DNA of 64,000 nt, taken from Dermabacter indicis (GTDB lineage: Bacteria > Actinomycetota > Actinomycetes > Actinomycetales > Dermabacteraceae). Numbering within the stretch: position 1 is the first letter of the stretch; each line of letters starts with the position of its first letter. Positions 16,216-24,268 of the stretch are shown piece after piece. Both the position numbers and the translations under genes were made by a program. Where the stretch lies: positions 1,300 to 65,299 of the forward strand of contig CYUG01000013.1 of the NCBI GenBank assembly GCA_001403775.1, read 5' to 3'. The notes below the pieces were generated by a model. It was not told the DNA's origin, searched no databases, and saw only the letters and a list, made by a program, of their open reading frames with translations.

Positions 16216-17046
16216 ATGAAGAAGAAATCAGTTCTTTCCGCGGTCGTCGCGTACACGATCCTGATCACCGCCGCTGTGCTCACTCTCGCGCCGTTTTCGC
16301 TTTCGATCATGACGGCGCTGCGTGAGCCGAGTGACTTCCTTCGCCAGGGCCCCATTCACCTCCCCGATCCCGCAACGTTTGAGAACTTCGCCGCGCTGTT
16401 TACTGGGCCTCACAGCTTCGTGACGCCTTTCGCGGTGACTGCGCAGATGGTCGCGGTGATCCTCGTAGGGCAGATCGTGTTTTCGATCCTCGCCGCGTAT
16501 GCATTCGCGTATCTGCAGTTCCCGGGTCGTGACCTGCTGTTCTGGGCTTTTATCGCGACCCTGCTGGTGCCGCAGGTTGTCGTCGTGGTACCGCTGTTCC
16601 TGGCCTTCCAGGAAATGGGGCTTCGCAACACGTTTTGGGCGCTCGTGCTGCCGTTTATGTTCGGCAGCCCCTACGCGGTGTTCCTTCTGCGCGAGAACTT
16701 CCGAAGCGTGCCGCAAGAGCTTCTCGATGCGATGCGTGTGGATGGCGCGGGTCATTTGCGTCTGATTCGCAACCTCGTGGTGCCCCTCAACCGTCCGATC
16801 ATCGTGACCCTCGTGGTGATCACCGTGGTGACCCACTGGAACTCGTTCCTGTGGCCGCTCATCATTACGACGGGTGACACGTGGCAGACCCTCACGGTCG
16901 CGACCTCGGCGCTCAGCACGCAGTACAACAACAACTGGACGATGGTCATGGCGGCGACGACCCTCGCGATGATCCCGCTGATTCTTCTGTACCTCGTGTT
17001 CCAGAAGCAGGTCGCGCAATCGATCGGCGGAACCGAACTGCGATAA
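16216..17046 (+). CDS. Sugar ABC transporter permease (MalG/UgpE type)
   Basis: A 276-residue multi-helix membrane protein, the second permease of the importer. It shows the MalG pattern: MTALREPSDF near the N-terminus, a pair of central helices, and the EAA-type loop ELLDAMRVDGAGHLRLIRNLVVPL at about residue 180. It follows the first permease by 13 bases. The ATG at 16216 is preferred; a GTG two codons upstream is possible. The substrate cannot be read from the sequence, but glgP next door makes a maltodextrin-like glucan a reasonable guess. Confidence 0.88.
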   Translation: MKKKSVLSAVVAYTILITAAVLTLAPFSLSIMTALREPSDFLRQGPIHLPDPATFENFAALFTGPHSFVTPFAVTAQMVAVILVGQIVFSILAAYAFAYLQFPGRDLLFWAFIATLLVPQVVVVVPLFLAFQEMGLRNTFWALVLPFMFGSPYAVFLLRENFRSVPQELLDAMRVDGAGHLRLIRNLVVPLNRPIIVTLVVITVVTHWNSFLWPLIITTGDTWQTLTVATSALSTQYNNNWTMVMAATTLAMIPLILLYLVFQKQVAQSIGGTELR

Positions 17047-17053
17047 AGGTCGC

Positions 17054-17068
17054 TTATGGCCCCCATAA
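17054..17068. promoter_or_regulatory. Palindrome upstream of the sugar-binding protein gene
   Basis: TTATGG-CCC-CCATAA is a perfect 6-bp inverted repeat between the second permease and the binding protein. It could be a repressor site for a separate binding-protein promoter or a small intra-operon hairpin. Confidence 0.35.
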
Positions 17069-17144
17069 ATATCGTGTAGGCTGGGGCTCAAGACTTCGCG
17101 TGGCACGAGTGCGCCCCGCTTGACCGCTGAAGAAAGGTCTCCCC

Positions 17145-18437
17145 ATGGTTTCACGTCGCTCAGTTCTGACCGGTGGCCTCGCGGCCTCCGCAGCAGCGGC
17201 ACTTGCCGCATGCTCGCCTTCTGGTTCGGGTTCGTCCGGCAAGAAGGGTTCGGGTTCCGACGGTGCCCCGCTGAAGTTCCGCATTTGGGATGACACGGCG
17301 AAGGCAGCCTACGAGGAATCGCTCACAAAGTTCACCGAGGAATCGGGGATCGACGTCACGGTTGAGGTTGTGCCGTGGGATGACTACTGGACGAAGCTCC
17401 CGCTCGACCTTTCCGATGGCGCCTCCGACAGCGCGCCCGATGTTTTTTGGCTGAACTCGGCGAGCTTCACGCAGTTCCAGCAGGCCGGCTCACTCGTGAA
17501 CATCACGGAGAATCTCGGCGATGACGTCAAGAACTGGGAGAAGGCCGTCGTTGACCTCTACACGCGTGACGGCGCCCTGTGGGGTGTTCCGCAGATCTGG
17601 GACTCGATCGCCCTTTACTACAACAAGAACCTCACGGATGCCGCGGGCGTGGATCCCACGACCCTCGCGTTCGACCCGACTGCCGGTTCGGACGCTCTCC
17701 GCGATGCCGCTACGAAGCTCACGAAGGACGGCGTGTTCGGCTTTAACGCGGCATGCGACCGCCAGGCGATCATCGGTCCGTTCCTGAGCTCGAACGGCGC
17801 CGAGTGGCAGGACAGTAACGACCAGTACGCCTTCGACACCGAGCAGGGTGTGCAGGCGTTCTCCTACCTCGCCGCGCTCGTCAACGACCTCAAGGTCGCA
17901 CCGTCGGCTGCGGACACGAACGCCAACGGCGACTTCGCGCGCGACCTGTTCATTCAGGGCAAGCTCGGTCTTTTCCAGAGCGGCCCGTACAGCCTCAAGA
18001 CGGTCCACGACTCCGTGGATGGCGCCTTCGAGTGGGCCATTGCTCCCATGGTGGCGGGCCCCGCGGGCGCGAAGTCGCTCGTGCACGGCGTCGTCGCCGC
18101 AGGCAACGCGAAGCGCGAGGATCAGGAGTCCGTGACGAAGCTTCTCGAATGGCTCGGCTCGAAGGAAGGCCAGCTGCCCCTCGGCGAGCAGGGCATTTCC
18201 TTCCCCGGTCACGTCGATGCGCAGCAGTCCTTCGTGGACTTCTGGAAGGATCAGGGCGTCGACGTCGAGCAGTTCATCGAGGCTGCCAAGAACCCGGCCC
18301 CGGCCGACACGGGCGCGAAGTCACTCGCTGGCCTCAACGCCGTGATCCCCGTGTTCCAGGAGATCTTCGCGGGCAACATTTCCGCTGAAGACGGCGTGAA
18401 GAAGGCGCAGGAAGAGGGCAACGCCGCGATGGCCTAA
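17145..18437 (+). CDS. Sugar ABC transporter substrate-binding lipoprotein
   Basis: A 430-residue extracellular solute-binding protein (family 1). The N-terminus MVSRRSVLTGG is twin-arginine-like and is followed by a hydrophobic Ala-rich stretch and the lipobox LAAC, so it is probably a lipoprotein anchored at Cys22. A Ser/Gly-rich linker precedes the mature domain, which has the usual family features (PDVFWLNSASF, YYNKNLTDAAG, GKLGLFQSGPYSL). It delivers a sugar or oligosaccharide to the two permeases upstream. A GAAAGG ribosome-binding site supports the ATG. The specific ligand is unknown. Confidence 0.9.
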   Translation: MVSRRSVLTGGLAASAAAALAACSPSGSGSSGKKGSGSDGAPLKFRIWDDTAKAAYEESLTKFTEESGIDVTVEVVPWDDYWTKLPLDLSDGASDSAPDVFWLNSASFTQFQQAGSLVNITENLGDDVKNWEKAVVDLYTRDGALWGVPQIWDSIALYYNKNLTDAAGVDPTTLAFDPTAGSDALRDAATKLTKDGVFGFNAACDRQAIIGPFLSSNGAEWQDSNDQYAFDTEQGVQAFSYLAALVNDLKVAPSAADTNANGDFARDLFIQGKLGLFQSGPYSLKTVHDSVDGAFEWAIAPMVAGPAGAKSLVHGVVAAGNAKREDQESVTKLLEWLGSKEGQLPLGEQGISFPGHVDAQQSFVDFWKDQGVDVEQFIEAAKNPAPADTGAKSLAGLNAVIPVFQEIFAGNISAEDGVKKAQEEGNAAMA

Positions 18438-18447
18438 ACCCCGCGGT

Positions 18448-19356
18448 CTAGGAGAAGATCGCCTCACTCCACCTCGTTGACTCGAGGCCGTGCTCTTTGG
18501 TGAGCGCTCCGGGAGCGAGGCGAGAGGGCGAGTCCCACAGGTACCGTTGCTGAGAAAGCGAACGGAGTGTGGGGCTCGCCATCCCCGTTAAAGAGAGTGC
18601 CCATGCTGGGATCGTGCGAATCTTCGGCTCGCTCACGTGCGCGCGAGTGGAGACGATGCGTGCCAGTTCGCGGAAGGTGATCGGTGTGGGCGAGGGGGCG
18701 TTGAGTGTCACGCTCGAGTCTTTCGCGAATACGCGCGTGCGCTCTCGAGCCACATGGATCATGGCTTCGGCGAGATCCGACACGAACGTCATGGCGTGAG
18801 GGGTATCGGGGCTTCCGAATGCCCAGCATGTTTTTCCCGTGAGGGTGGGGTTCACGATGCTCATCGTTGGCACTGAAGCCTTGGGGGAGGCGCCTTTGCC
18901 TACGAGGTCGGCGGCGACGATGCTGGCGGTTTTTGCCGTGTGCTCTTCGCGTGCGGTGAGGAGTTCGGCGCGTACGTCGCCGAGGGGCGAGAGCGGGTTT
19001 ATCGGCGCCCCTTCGTGCAGGTCGTGCGCCTGTGCTCCGAATGCGTAGACGGATTCGGGGAAGATGACGGGGATGCCGAGGCTTGCGGCGACGTCCATGA
19101 CCGTTTGCTCGCGGTGGGGTAGTTCTTCGTGCCAGGCCTTTGCGGTGTAGGGCGCGTGGATGCAGTGCATGATCGCGTCCGTGCCGCGCGCTTCGCGTTC
19201 GAGCAGAGCGCGCTCGCCTGCGTCGCCCGCAATAACGCGCGCACCTTCGATGGGTTGCGTGCTGCGCCGGATGACGGTCACATCGTCGCCCGTTGCGCGC
19301 AGTGACCTGGCGATTGCGTTGCCGATTTGCCCGGCCCCCGTGATGAGAATCTTCAT
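18448..19356 (-). CDS. NAD(P)-dependent epimerase/reductase-like protein
   Basis: A 302-residue Rossmann-fold protein beginning MKILITGAGQIGNAIA, with the GxGxxG dinucleotide motif at residues 7-12 and a following Arg pair (VIRRS) that suggests NADP preference. It resembles extended or atypical SDR proteins; the usual YxxxK is not obvious, since the region FPESVYAFGAQ holds Tyr without a clear Lys four on. Start is the ATG at 19356 with GGAGGGG before it. It is divergent from a TetR regulator and likely controlled by it through the shared 120-bp region. The substrate is unknown. Confidence 0.75.
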   Translation of the reverse strand: MKILITGAGQIGNAIARSLRATGDDVTVIRRSTQPIEGARVIAGDAGERALLEREARGTDAIMHCIHAPYTAKAWHEELPHREQTVMDVAASLGIPVIFPESVYAFGAQAHDLHEGAPINPLSPLGDVRAELLTAREEHTAKTASIVAADLVGKGASPKASVPTMSIVNPTLTGKTCWAFGSPDTPHAMTFVSDLAEAMIHVARERTRVFAKDSSVTLNAPSPTPITFRELARIVSTRAHVSEPKIRTIPAWALSLTGMASPTLRSLSQQRYLWDSPSRLAPGALTKEHGLESTRWSEAIFS

Positions 19357-19378
19357 GACGCCCCTCCGAAATGTGATC

Positions 19379-19436
19379 AGTGCTCTCGTTTGAGAAATAT
19401 AGGTGTTCGCGCCCGTAAAAGCAAGAGCGCTGCTCT
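19379..19436. promoter_or_regulatory. Candidate TetR operator region
   Basis: Between the divergent genes are a palindrome AGAGC-GCT-GCTCT (19424-19436) and two copies of TGCTCTCG (19381-19388 and 19431-19438). A minus-strand TATATT -10 box for the reductase gene lies near 19398. This is a plausible site for the adjacent TetR protein. Confidence 0.4.
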
Positions 19437-19476
19437 CGCTGTCCATTTCGAGCGAGCCAAGTGCGAGGATAGACGC

Positions 19477-20262
19477 ATGAATGAACGCCGAAGCCGCGCC
19501 GAGAATCGGCGACGCATGGAAGCTGAAATCCTGCGCCTTGCCAAACAGCAGCTCGAGGAGAAGGGCCCCGCGGACCTCTCATTGCGGGAGATTGCCCGCG
19601 ACATGTCGGTCGCGTCATCGGCCCTGTACCGTTACGTGCGCGATCGCGATGCGCTACTCACGCTACTCGTCGTCGACGCCTACACCGACCTTGCTGATGC
19701 GGTTGACGATGCCTTGGGGCTGGCCCCAGGCGAGCGATGCGGAGCAGAAAGCCCAGAGGATCTCGGAACGTTCGCGCGCGCCATGCGCTCATGGGCGCTC
19801 GCAAACACAGCGCGATGGGGTCTCGTCTATGGCACCCCCGTTCCCGGCTATGCCGCGCCAGCCGATCAAACAGTCGCATCGGGCACGCGTGTACTCGCCC
19901 GCCTCGCGCACATCGTGGCTGCCGGCAACCTCATCGGCGCCAGCCCCAGCGGCTCGTATGCTGCGTTCCTCGAGGACGGGTTGGCGGACGTGTTCGGGGC
20001 CATTGACCGGAGCGCTCTCGACACCGTGGGGGCAGAAGCAGGAAAAGCCTGCGCAATAAACCGCGGCGAGGCCACTCGACGCGCGGCGACCACGATCGAT
20101 CTCTGGTGCGCGCTACTCGGCACCATCAGCGCCGAGGTTTTCGGCCAGCTCGGGCCCGGGCTCGAGAAAACGAACGGTGAGATTCTTGAGCGGCTGCTCG
20201 AAGCGTGGACGGCGAAGCTTTTCCCGAGCACTGAAGCGGATACCGAGAAGGAGCGCCGTTAG
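19477..20262 (+). CDS. TetR-family transcriptional regulator
   Basis: A 261-residue regulator. The N-terminal helix-turn-helix (residues about 10-60) reads AENRRRMEAEILRLAKQQL, then GPADLSLREIARDMSVASSALYRYVRDRDALL, the standard TetR_N pattern. The C-terminal ligand domain looks like the WHG/TetR_C_13 type and its ligand is unknown. The ATG at 19477 lies six bases after GAGGAT, which resembles a -10 box, so it may be leaderless. It probably represses the divergent reductase gene and perhaps itself. Its end overlaps the end of the convergent SMP-30 gene by four bases. Confidence 0.88.
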   Translation: MNERRSRAENRRRMEAEILRLAKQQLEEKGPADLSLREIARDMSVASSALYRYVRDRDALLTLLVVDAYTDLADAVDDALGLAPGERCGAESPEDLGTFARAMRSWALANTARWGLVYGTPVPGYAAPADQTVASGTRVLARLAHIVAAGNLIGASPSGSYAAFLEDGLADVFGAIDRSALDTVGAEAGKACAINRGEATRRAATTIDLWCALLGTISAEVFGQLGPGLEKTNGEILERLLEAWTAKLFPSTEADTEKERR

Positions 20263-21191
20263 GTGAAGCTCCAGGGCTCGCGCGTGTTCGTGCGCAGTCG
20301 ATACAGGCTCGTCGTTGCCGTCATGAACAGATCTTGTCCGTCTTCGCCACCGAAGCAGAGATTCGACACGACTTCGGGCACGGGCGCATGGGCGATCAGG
20401 GAACCGTCGGAACCAAAAACGCTCACGCCGTCCCCGCCGGAGCACCACACGCGGTCCTCCTCGTCCACGGTGATCCCATCGGGTATTCCCGCGGCGGGGC
20501 TCGCGATTGGGCGGCCGCTTCCCTTCTTCACGGTGTTGTCGGTATCGAGGTCGAAGGCCCAAATATGGCGGCGGCCCTCGGCATCCGTGACCGATTCGGG
20601 CGCGTTGTGCTCGGGCTGATCGGGGAGTTCAGCAGTATTCGTGACGTAGAGGCGCTTACCGCCGCGGCTAAAGGCAATGCCGTTCGGGCGGCTGAGTTCC
20701 GTCACGACGGCGGCGAGGTCGCCGTGGTGGTCGAGCTTGAACACGTAGGAACGCCCGTACTCCATTTCGCCCGGCTTCCCCTGGCCCTCCATCAGGATCC
20801 CGTAGGGCGGGTCGGTGAACCAAATGGTGTGCTCGACCGGGTGCACGGCAACGTCGTTCGGGGAGTTGAGGCGCCCACCTTCGAAGAAGTCGATGAGCAT
20901 TTCCGCGTCCATGAATGGCACGAGCGGTGCCTTATCGAGGGAACGTGTGCCGTGGTTGCATTCCACGACTCCCAAATCGGGGTGGTGCGCGCGGCCATTC
21001 GTGTAGTTGACGTTGCTTTTCCACACGACGGTTTCGCCCGTTGCGGGATCGAGCTGGAGGATGCGGTTGTTCGTAATGTCGCTAAAGCGCACGACCTTCT
21101 CGCGTGGATACCACAGCGGGCCTTCGGCCCAGCCTGCACCGGTCGCGACCTTCTCCACGCGTGCGTTCGGGTCAAAGGGCGGGATGGTCAC
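20259..21191 (-). CDS. SMP-30/gluconolactonase-family protein
   Basis: A 310-residue beta-propeller hydrolase. The calcium/active-site motifs of the SMP-30 family are visible: GWAEGPLW (Glu about residue 23), RLNSPNDVAVH, LSRPNGIAFS and AAGIPDGITVDE. Such enzymes open sugar lactones such as gluconolactone; the presence of a gluconokinase 2 kb away makes this substrate plausible. There is no signal peptide, so it is cytoplasmic. Its GTG start lies 20 bases inside the end of the thioesterase gene, so the two are translated from one mRNA. Confidence 0.85.
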   Translation of the reverse strand: MTIPPFDPNARVEKVATGAGWAEGPLWYPREKVVRFSDITNNRILQLDPATGETVVWKSNVNYTNGRAHHPDLGVVECNHGTRSLDKAPLVPFMDAEMLIDFFEGGRLNSPNDVAVHPVEHTIWFTDPPYGILMEGQGKPGEMEYGRSYVFKLDHHGDLAAVVTELSRPNGIAFSRGGKRLYVTNTAELPDQPEHNAPESVTDAEGRRHIWAFDLDTDNTVKKGSGRPIASPAAGIPDGITVDEEDRVWCSGGDGVSVFGSDGSLIAHAPVPEVVSNLCFGGEDGQDLFMTATTSLYRLRTNTREPWSFT

Positions 21192-22077
21192 TGTCTTTGA
21201 CCTCCTTGCGGATACGGAACATCCCTTCTTGGTTCACGGTCGCCACGAGCTTCCCCTCGCGCGTGTAGATCTGGCCGACGCTGAGTGAGCGCCCTCCTGT
21301 TGCCGCGGGGGAGCGCTGCACGTACAGCAGCCAATCGTCGACGTTGACCTCCGAATGGAACCACATCGAATGATTGAGAGTCGCGACGCGCAGGCCCGGC
21401 GTGAGCCACGTGAGGCCCTGGCGGCGGATCGTCGGTTCGAACGGCGTGTAATCACTTGCGTACGTGAGAAACGCTTCGTGGGTGAGGGGGTCGCTTGTCC
21501 CCGTGGGGGTGAGCGCGCGCATCCACACGGCCTGCTCGGCGCGCTTGTCGGGGTCGGGAGTGAAGTACAGCGAGCCGGTGGCGTTACGGATGTCCACGGG
21601 CCGCTGGTACGCCATGAACTGCGCGAGCGGGTGGTTGACCTGGCCCAGTTCGTCGCGCGTGCTCGGGAGCTGTTCGGGCGCGCTTTCCGACGCCACCTCG
21701 TCCACATGGTGCACACCTTCTTGGCGTTCCTGGAACGAGCCATTCACGATGAGCACGAGGTTTCCGCGCTGCGTGACGTCCACGGTGCGACTTGAGAACG
21801 AGCCGCCATCGCGAAGGGTGCGCACTGTGAAGTGCAGCGGTTCATTCGCGCGAGCTGGCTCGAGGAACGTCGCGTACGTCGAGTGCACGCGGCGCCCTTC
21901 TGGCACGGTGCGCGCCATGGCGATGAGCGCTTGCGCCATCATCTGCCCGCCGAACACGTGCCCACCGGGCTGGGGGAGCGATGAACCCTCAAAGGTTCTC
22001 TCAGGACCCTCGACCTCCCGAATCTCAAAGAGGTCGAGGAGGCTTCGGGTTACGGCTTCTGGCTCTGGAGTCGACAT
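21172..22077 (-). CDS. tesB: Acyl-CoA thioesterase II (TesB type)
   Basis: A 301-residue double-hotdog thioesterase that hydrolyses acyl-CoA to free acid and CoA. Motifs include LFEIREVEG, the GGHVFGGQMMAQALIA helix, VHSTYATFLEP, and in the second half HEAFLTYASDYTPFEPT and the LNHSMWFHSE region that carries catalytic residues in this family. It is transcribed from its own promoter (TAAGAT six bases before the ATG) and overlaps the SMP-30 gene downstream. Function in fatty-acid or branched-chain metabolism is a family expectation only. Confidence 0.9.
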   Translation of the reverse strand: MSTPEPEAVTRSLLDLFEIREVEGPERTFEGSSLPQPGGHVFGGQMMAQALIAMARTVPEGRRVHSTYATFLEPARANEPLHFTVRTLRDGGSFSSRTVDVTQRGNLVLIVNGSFQERQEGVHHVDEVASESAPEQLPSTRDELGQVNHPLAQFMAYQRPVDIRNATGSLYFTPDPDKRAEQAVWMRALTPTGTSDPLTHEAFLTYASDYTPFEPTIRRQGLTWLTPGLRVATLNHSMWFHSEVNVDDWLLYVQRSPAATGGRSLSVGQIYTREGKLVATVNQEGMFRIRKEVKDSDHPAL

Positions 22078-22083
22078 GCGCCC

Positions 22084-22089
22084 ATCTTA
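22084..22089 (-). promoter_or_regulatory. -10 element of tesB (leaderless)
   Basis: TAAGAT on the minus strand is separated from the ATG at 22077 by exactly six bases. No ribosome-binding site is present. Confidence 0.5.
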
Positions 22090-22091
22090 AC

Positions 22092-22112
22092 GAAGGGCGT
22101 ATGAACGCCTTC
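22092..22112 (-). terminator. Weak hairpin after the hydroxyacid dehydrogenase gene
   Basis: GAAGG and CGT pair with ACG and CCTTC around a four-base loop, with one bulged G. The hairpin begins right at the stop codon and has no U tract, so termination may be partial, with tesB restarting from its own promoter. Confidence 0.4.
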
Positions 22113-23177
22113 CTAATAAAAATTGAGGGTGTCGACCACGTTCGTGAGTGGCTCGCCGTCGAGGAGCGCCGTCGCGTTGCGTGACACGATCGTCGCGATG
22201 CGCCTGCCTTCTTGCGCACTCAGTGCCGCGGAGTGGGGGCTGAGGAGAACTCTCTCGTGGTCCCACAGGGGGCTATGATCCGGCAGCGGCTCTCGTTCCG
22301 TGACATCGAGCGCTGCGAAATCGACCGTGCCGTTATCGAGGGCTTCGAGCAGCGCTTCTTCATCAATCACGCTTCCGCGCCCCACATTTGCGAGGATTGC
22401 GCCCTTCTTCATCGCGTCGAAAGTCTCGCGGTCGAACATATGCCGAGTTTCGTCGGTCCCCGGCAACGTGATGACGACGGCATCGACTTCGGCGAGGGCC
22501 TCGTGGAGATTGGCGAGAGGGACGATGCGATCCACGTTGTCGACTGCACGGCCCGAGCGTGAGATTCCCCAGACCTCGGTACCGAAGGCCTTGAGTCTCG
22601 AGGCAACGGCTTTGCCGATGCCGCCGAGGCCGAGCACGAGCACCGTCATCTCGTCGAGGTGGCGCGGATGCACGCGAATGATCGGCCACTCATGTGCGCG
22701 CTGATCGCGTTCGAGGCCACGAAGATTCTTCGCCCCAGCGAGCAGTCCAAAAATCGCGAACTCTGCAAGGGTGCTGCCGTGCACGCCCGCCGACGTCGTG
22801 AACGTGACGCGTGCGAGTTCCTCCTCGCTCAGGTTTGCGGCCTTGACCTGGGCACCCCCGCCTGCGGCCATCGTGTGAACCCAGCGAAGTTTCGGATTGG
22901 CGCGCACGATTTCAGCGAGGAGCGCGGGACTATCGTCGGGAACGCCCATCACGGCATCGGCGCTCTCGAGGATTTCGTGGTAGCGGTGTTCGTCGCTCTC
23001 GGAGCGCGTGAAGCCTGGATCGCCCACCCAGTCGGAATTGTAGCGGCGCGGACGTGCAAGAGGGCCCGTGGGAACGACGTTGACGCGAGGCTCGCATTCG
23101 CGAATGAAGGCGCACTCTTCTTCGGGAAGGTCAACGGCGATCGCAAGGGTGAGAGTGTTGTTGCTCGAGGCTGGCAT
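22113..23177 (-). CDS. D-isomer specific 2-hydroxyacid dehydrogenase
   Basis: A 354-residue NAD(P)-dependent dehydrogenase. The Rossmann motif is GLGGIGKAV (about residue 183), preceded by the lid helix TLAEFAIFGLLAG. The catalytic triad can be placed: Arg in NVGRGSVID, Glu in TEREPLP, and His in LSPHSAAL. It reduces or oxidises a 2-keto/2-hydroxy acid; glyoxylate or hydroxypyruvate are common substrates in this subgroup, but the specificity is not readable. The ATG is preceded by GAAAGGA. It is divergent from gluconokinase, so a sugar-acid role is possible. Confidence 0.88.
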   Translation of the reverse strand: MPASSNNTLTLAIAVDLPEEECAFIRECEPRVNVVPTGPLARPRRYNSDWVGDPGFTRSESDEHRYHEILESADAVMGVPDDSPALLAEIVRANPKLRWVHTMAAGGGAQVKAANLSEEELARVTFTTSAGVHGSTLAEFAIFGLLAGAKNLRGLERDQRAHEWPIIRVHPRHLDEMTVLVLGLGGIGKAVASRLKAFGTEVWGISRSGRAVDNVDRIVPLANLHEALAEVDAVVITLPGTDETRHMFDRETFDAMKKGAILANVGRGSVIDEEALLEALDNGTVDFAALDVTEREPLPDHSPLWDHERVLLSPHSAALSAQEGRRIATIVSRNATALLDGEPLTNVVDTLNFY

Positions 23178-23277
23178 GGCGTTCCTTTCGTTCTTTTAAT
23201 CCTAGAGGGATGCATCCGGGGGATCCTCTAGAGTGGAAGGCAGATTTTGCAGCTGCACAGTCGTAAGGAGACCTGTC

Positions 23278-23796
23278 GTGAGCCAAACCCCGCTCATCAT
23301 CATGGGCGTGCAGGGCACGGGGAAGTCCACCGTTGGAAGAGCCCTCGCCGATCGGCTGGGTCTCTCGTTTATCGATGGGGACGATCTGCACCCGGCCGCG
23401 AATAAGGAGAAGATGGCCTCCGGCACGCCGCTCACGGATGAGGATCGTGAGCCGTGGCTCGACGCGATCGGCCGCACGATCGCGAGTGAACGCGAGAAGG
23501 GCGTGACGTGCGCGATTGTGTGCTCGGCTCTCAAGCGCCGCTACCGCGATCAGCTCCGCACCTACGTCCCCGATGTGAAATTCGTGCACCTTTCGGGGAG
23601 CCAGGATTTGATCGCGAAGCGTATCGCCCATCGCCACCACGAGTACATGCCCGCCTCGCTTCTCGACTCGCAATTTGCGACCCTCGAGCAGCTCGGCGAC
23701 GACGAGTCAGGGATCATCGCGAGCATCGAACCGCCCGTGCACGACGTTGTGCAGAATATTCTTCGCAGCCTCGAAGAAGATACACGCACGTGCTAA
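23278..23796 (+). CDS. Gluconokinase
   Basis: A 172-residue P-loop kinase of the GntK type, converting gluconate to 6-phosphogluconate. Walker A is GVQGTGKST (residues 10-18), followed by the family segments DGDDLHP, NKEKMASGTPLTDEDREPWL, CSALKRRYRDQLR and HYMPA-like HEYMPASLLDSQF. The GTG start has a strong AAGGAG nine bases upstream and replaces a longer non-conserved alternative. With the SMP-30 lactonase and the hydroxyacid dehydrogenase nearby, a small sugar-acid catabolic group is suggested. No dedicated gluconate permease is recognised here. Confidence 0.9.
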   Translation: MSQTPLIIMGVQGTGKSTVGRALADRLGLSFIDGDDLHPAANKEKMASGTPLTDEDREPWLDAIGRTIASEREKGVTCAIVCSALKRRYRDQLRTYVPDVKFVHLSGSQDLIAKRIAHRHHEYMPASLLDSQFATLEQLGDDESGIIASIEPPVHDVVQNILRSLEEDTRTC

Positions 23797-23829
23797 AGGT
23801 GCGGTAAGAGCGCACGCAGCTTCGAGCGC

Positions 23830-23835
23830 TACGGT
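23830..23835 (+). promoter_or_regulatory. -10 element of monooxygenase gene (leaderless)
   Basis: TACGGT is followed by six bases and the ATG at 23842. No Shine-Dalgarno sequence is seen. Confidence 0.5.
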
Positions 23836-23841
23836 AAAGCC

Positions 23842-24162
23842 ATGATTTTCATCAATGTGAAATACCAGGTCAAGCCCGAAGAAACCGCAACCTTCCTCGA
23901 CAAGCTCGAGGAGTACACGAAGGCGTGCCGCGCAGAGGAGGGCTGCCTCTTTTTCGAGTGGTACCGCAGCACCGAACGCGAGAACGAATTCCTCCTCGTG
24001 GAGATGTACCGTGACGGCGAAGCTGGCGAGAAGCACGTCAACTACCCGCACTTCCAGGCCGGCCTCGACACCATGCGCCCGCTCGTTGCTGAAACCCCCG
24101 AAATCATCTCGAAGGAAATCGAGGGTGAAGGCTGGGGCCCCATGGGAGAACTCGCGGACTAA
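23842..24162 (+). CDS. ABM-domain (YgiN-like) quinol monooxygenase
   Basis: A 106-residue single-domain protein of the antibiotic biosynthesis monooxygenase (ABM) fold: an N-terminal strand MIFINVKYQVKPE, the helix ETATFLDKLEEYTKACRAEEGC, then FFEWYRSTERENEFLLVEMYRD and a conserved HVNYPHFQAG. These are ferredoxin-like dimeric proteins that oxidise quinols or aromatic substrates without cofactor, or act as accessory proteins. The substrate is unknown. It has its own leaderless promoter and appears monocistronic. Confidence 0.82.
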   Translation: MIFINVKYQVKPEETATFLDKLEEYTKACRAEEGCLFFEWYRSTERENEFLLVEMYRDGEAGEKHVNYPHFQAGLDTMRPLVAETPEIISKEIEGEGWGPMGELAD

Positions 24163-24184
24163 GTCCCGTTCGGTGCTCCCCGTT

Positions 24185-24228
24185 ACCTGAACGTGACTCA
24201 GGTGCCTTCGCGCGTGGTACCGTGACTC
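24185..24228 (+). promoter_or_regulatory. Promoter and operator-like repeats upstream of the ESS transporter
   Basis: A perfect inverted repeat ACCTGA-N7-TCAGGT (24185-24203) lies in the -35 region of a possible TACCGT -10 box (24218-24223). CGTGACTC occurs twice (24192 and 24221). This suggests a regulated promoter. Confidence 0.35.
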
Positions 24229-24268
24229 GTTTCCTTCTATCACCGAGACGAGTCAAAGGATGTGAACC

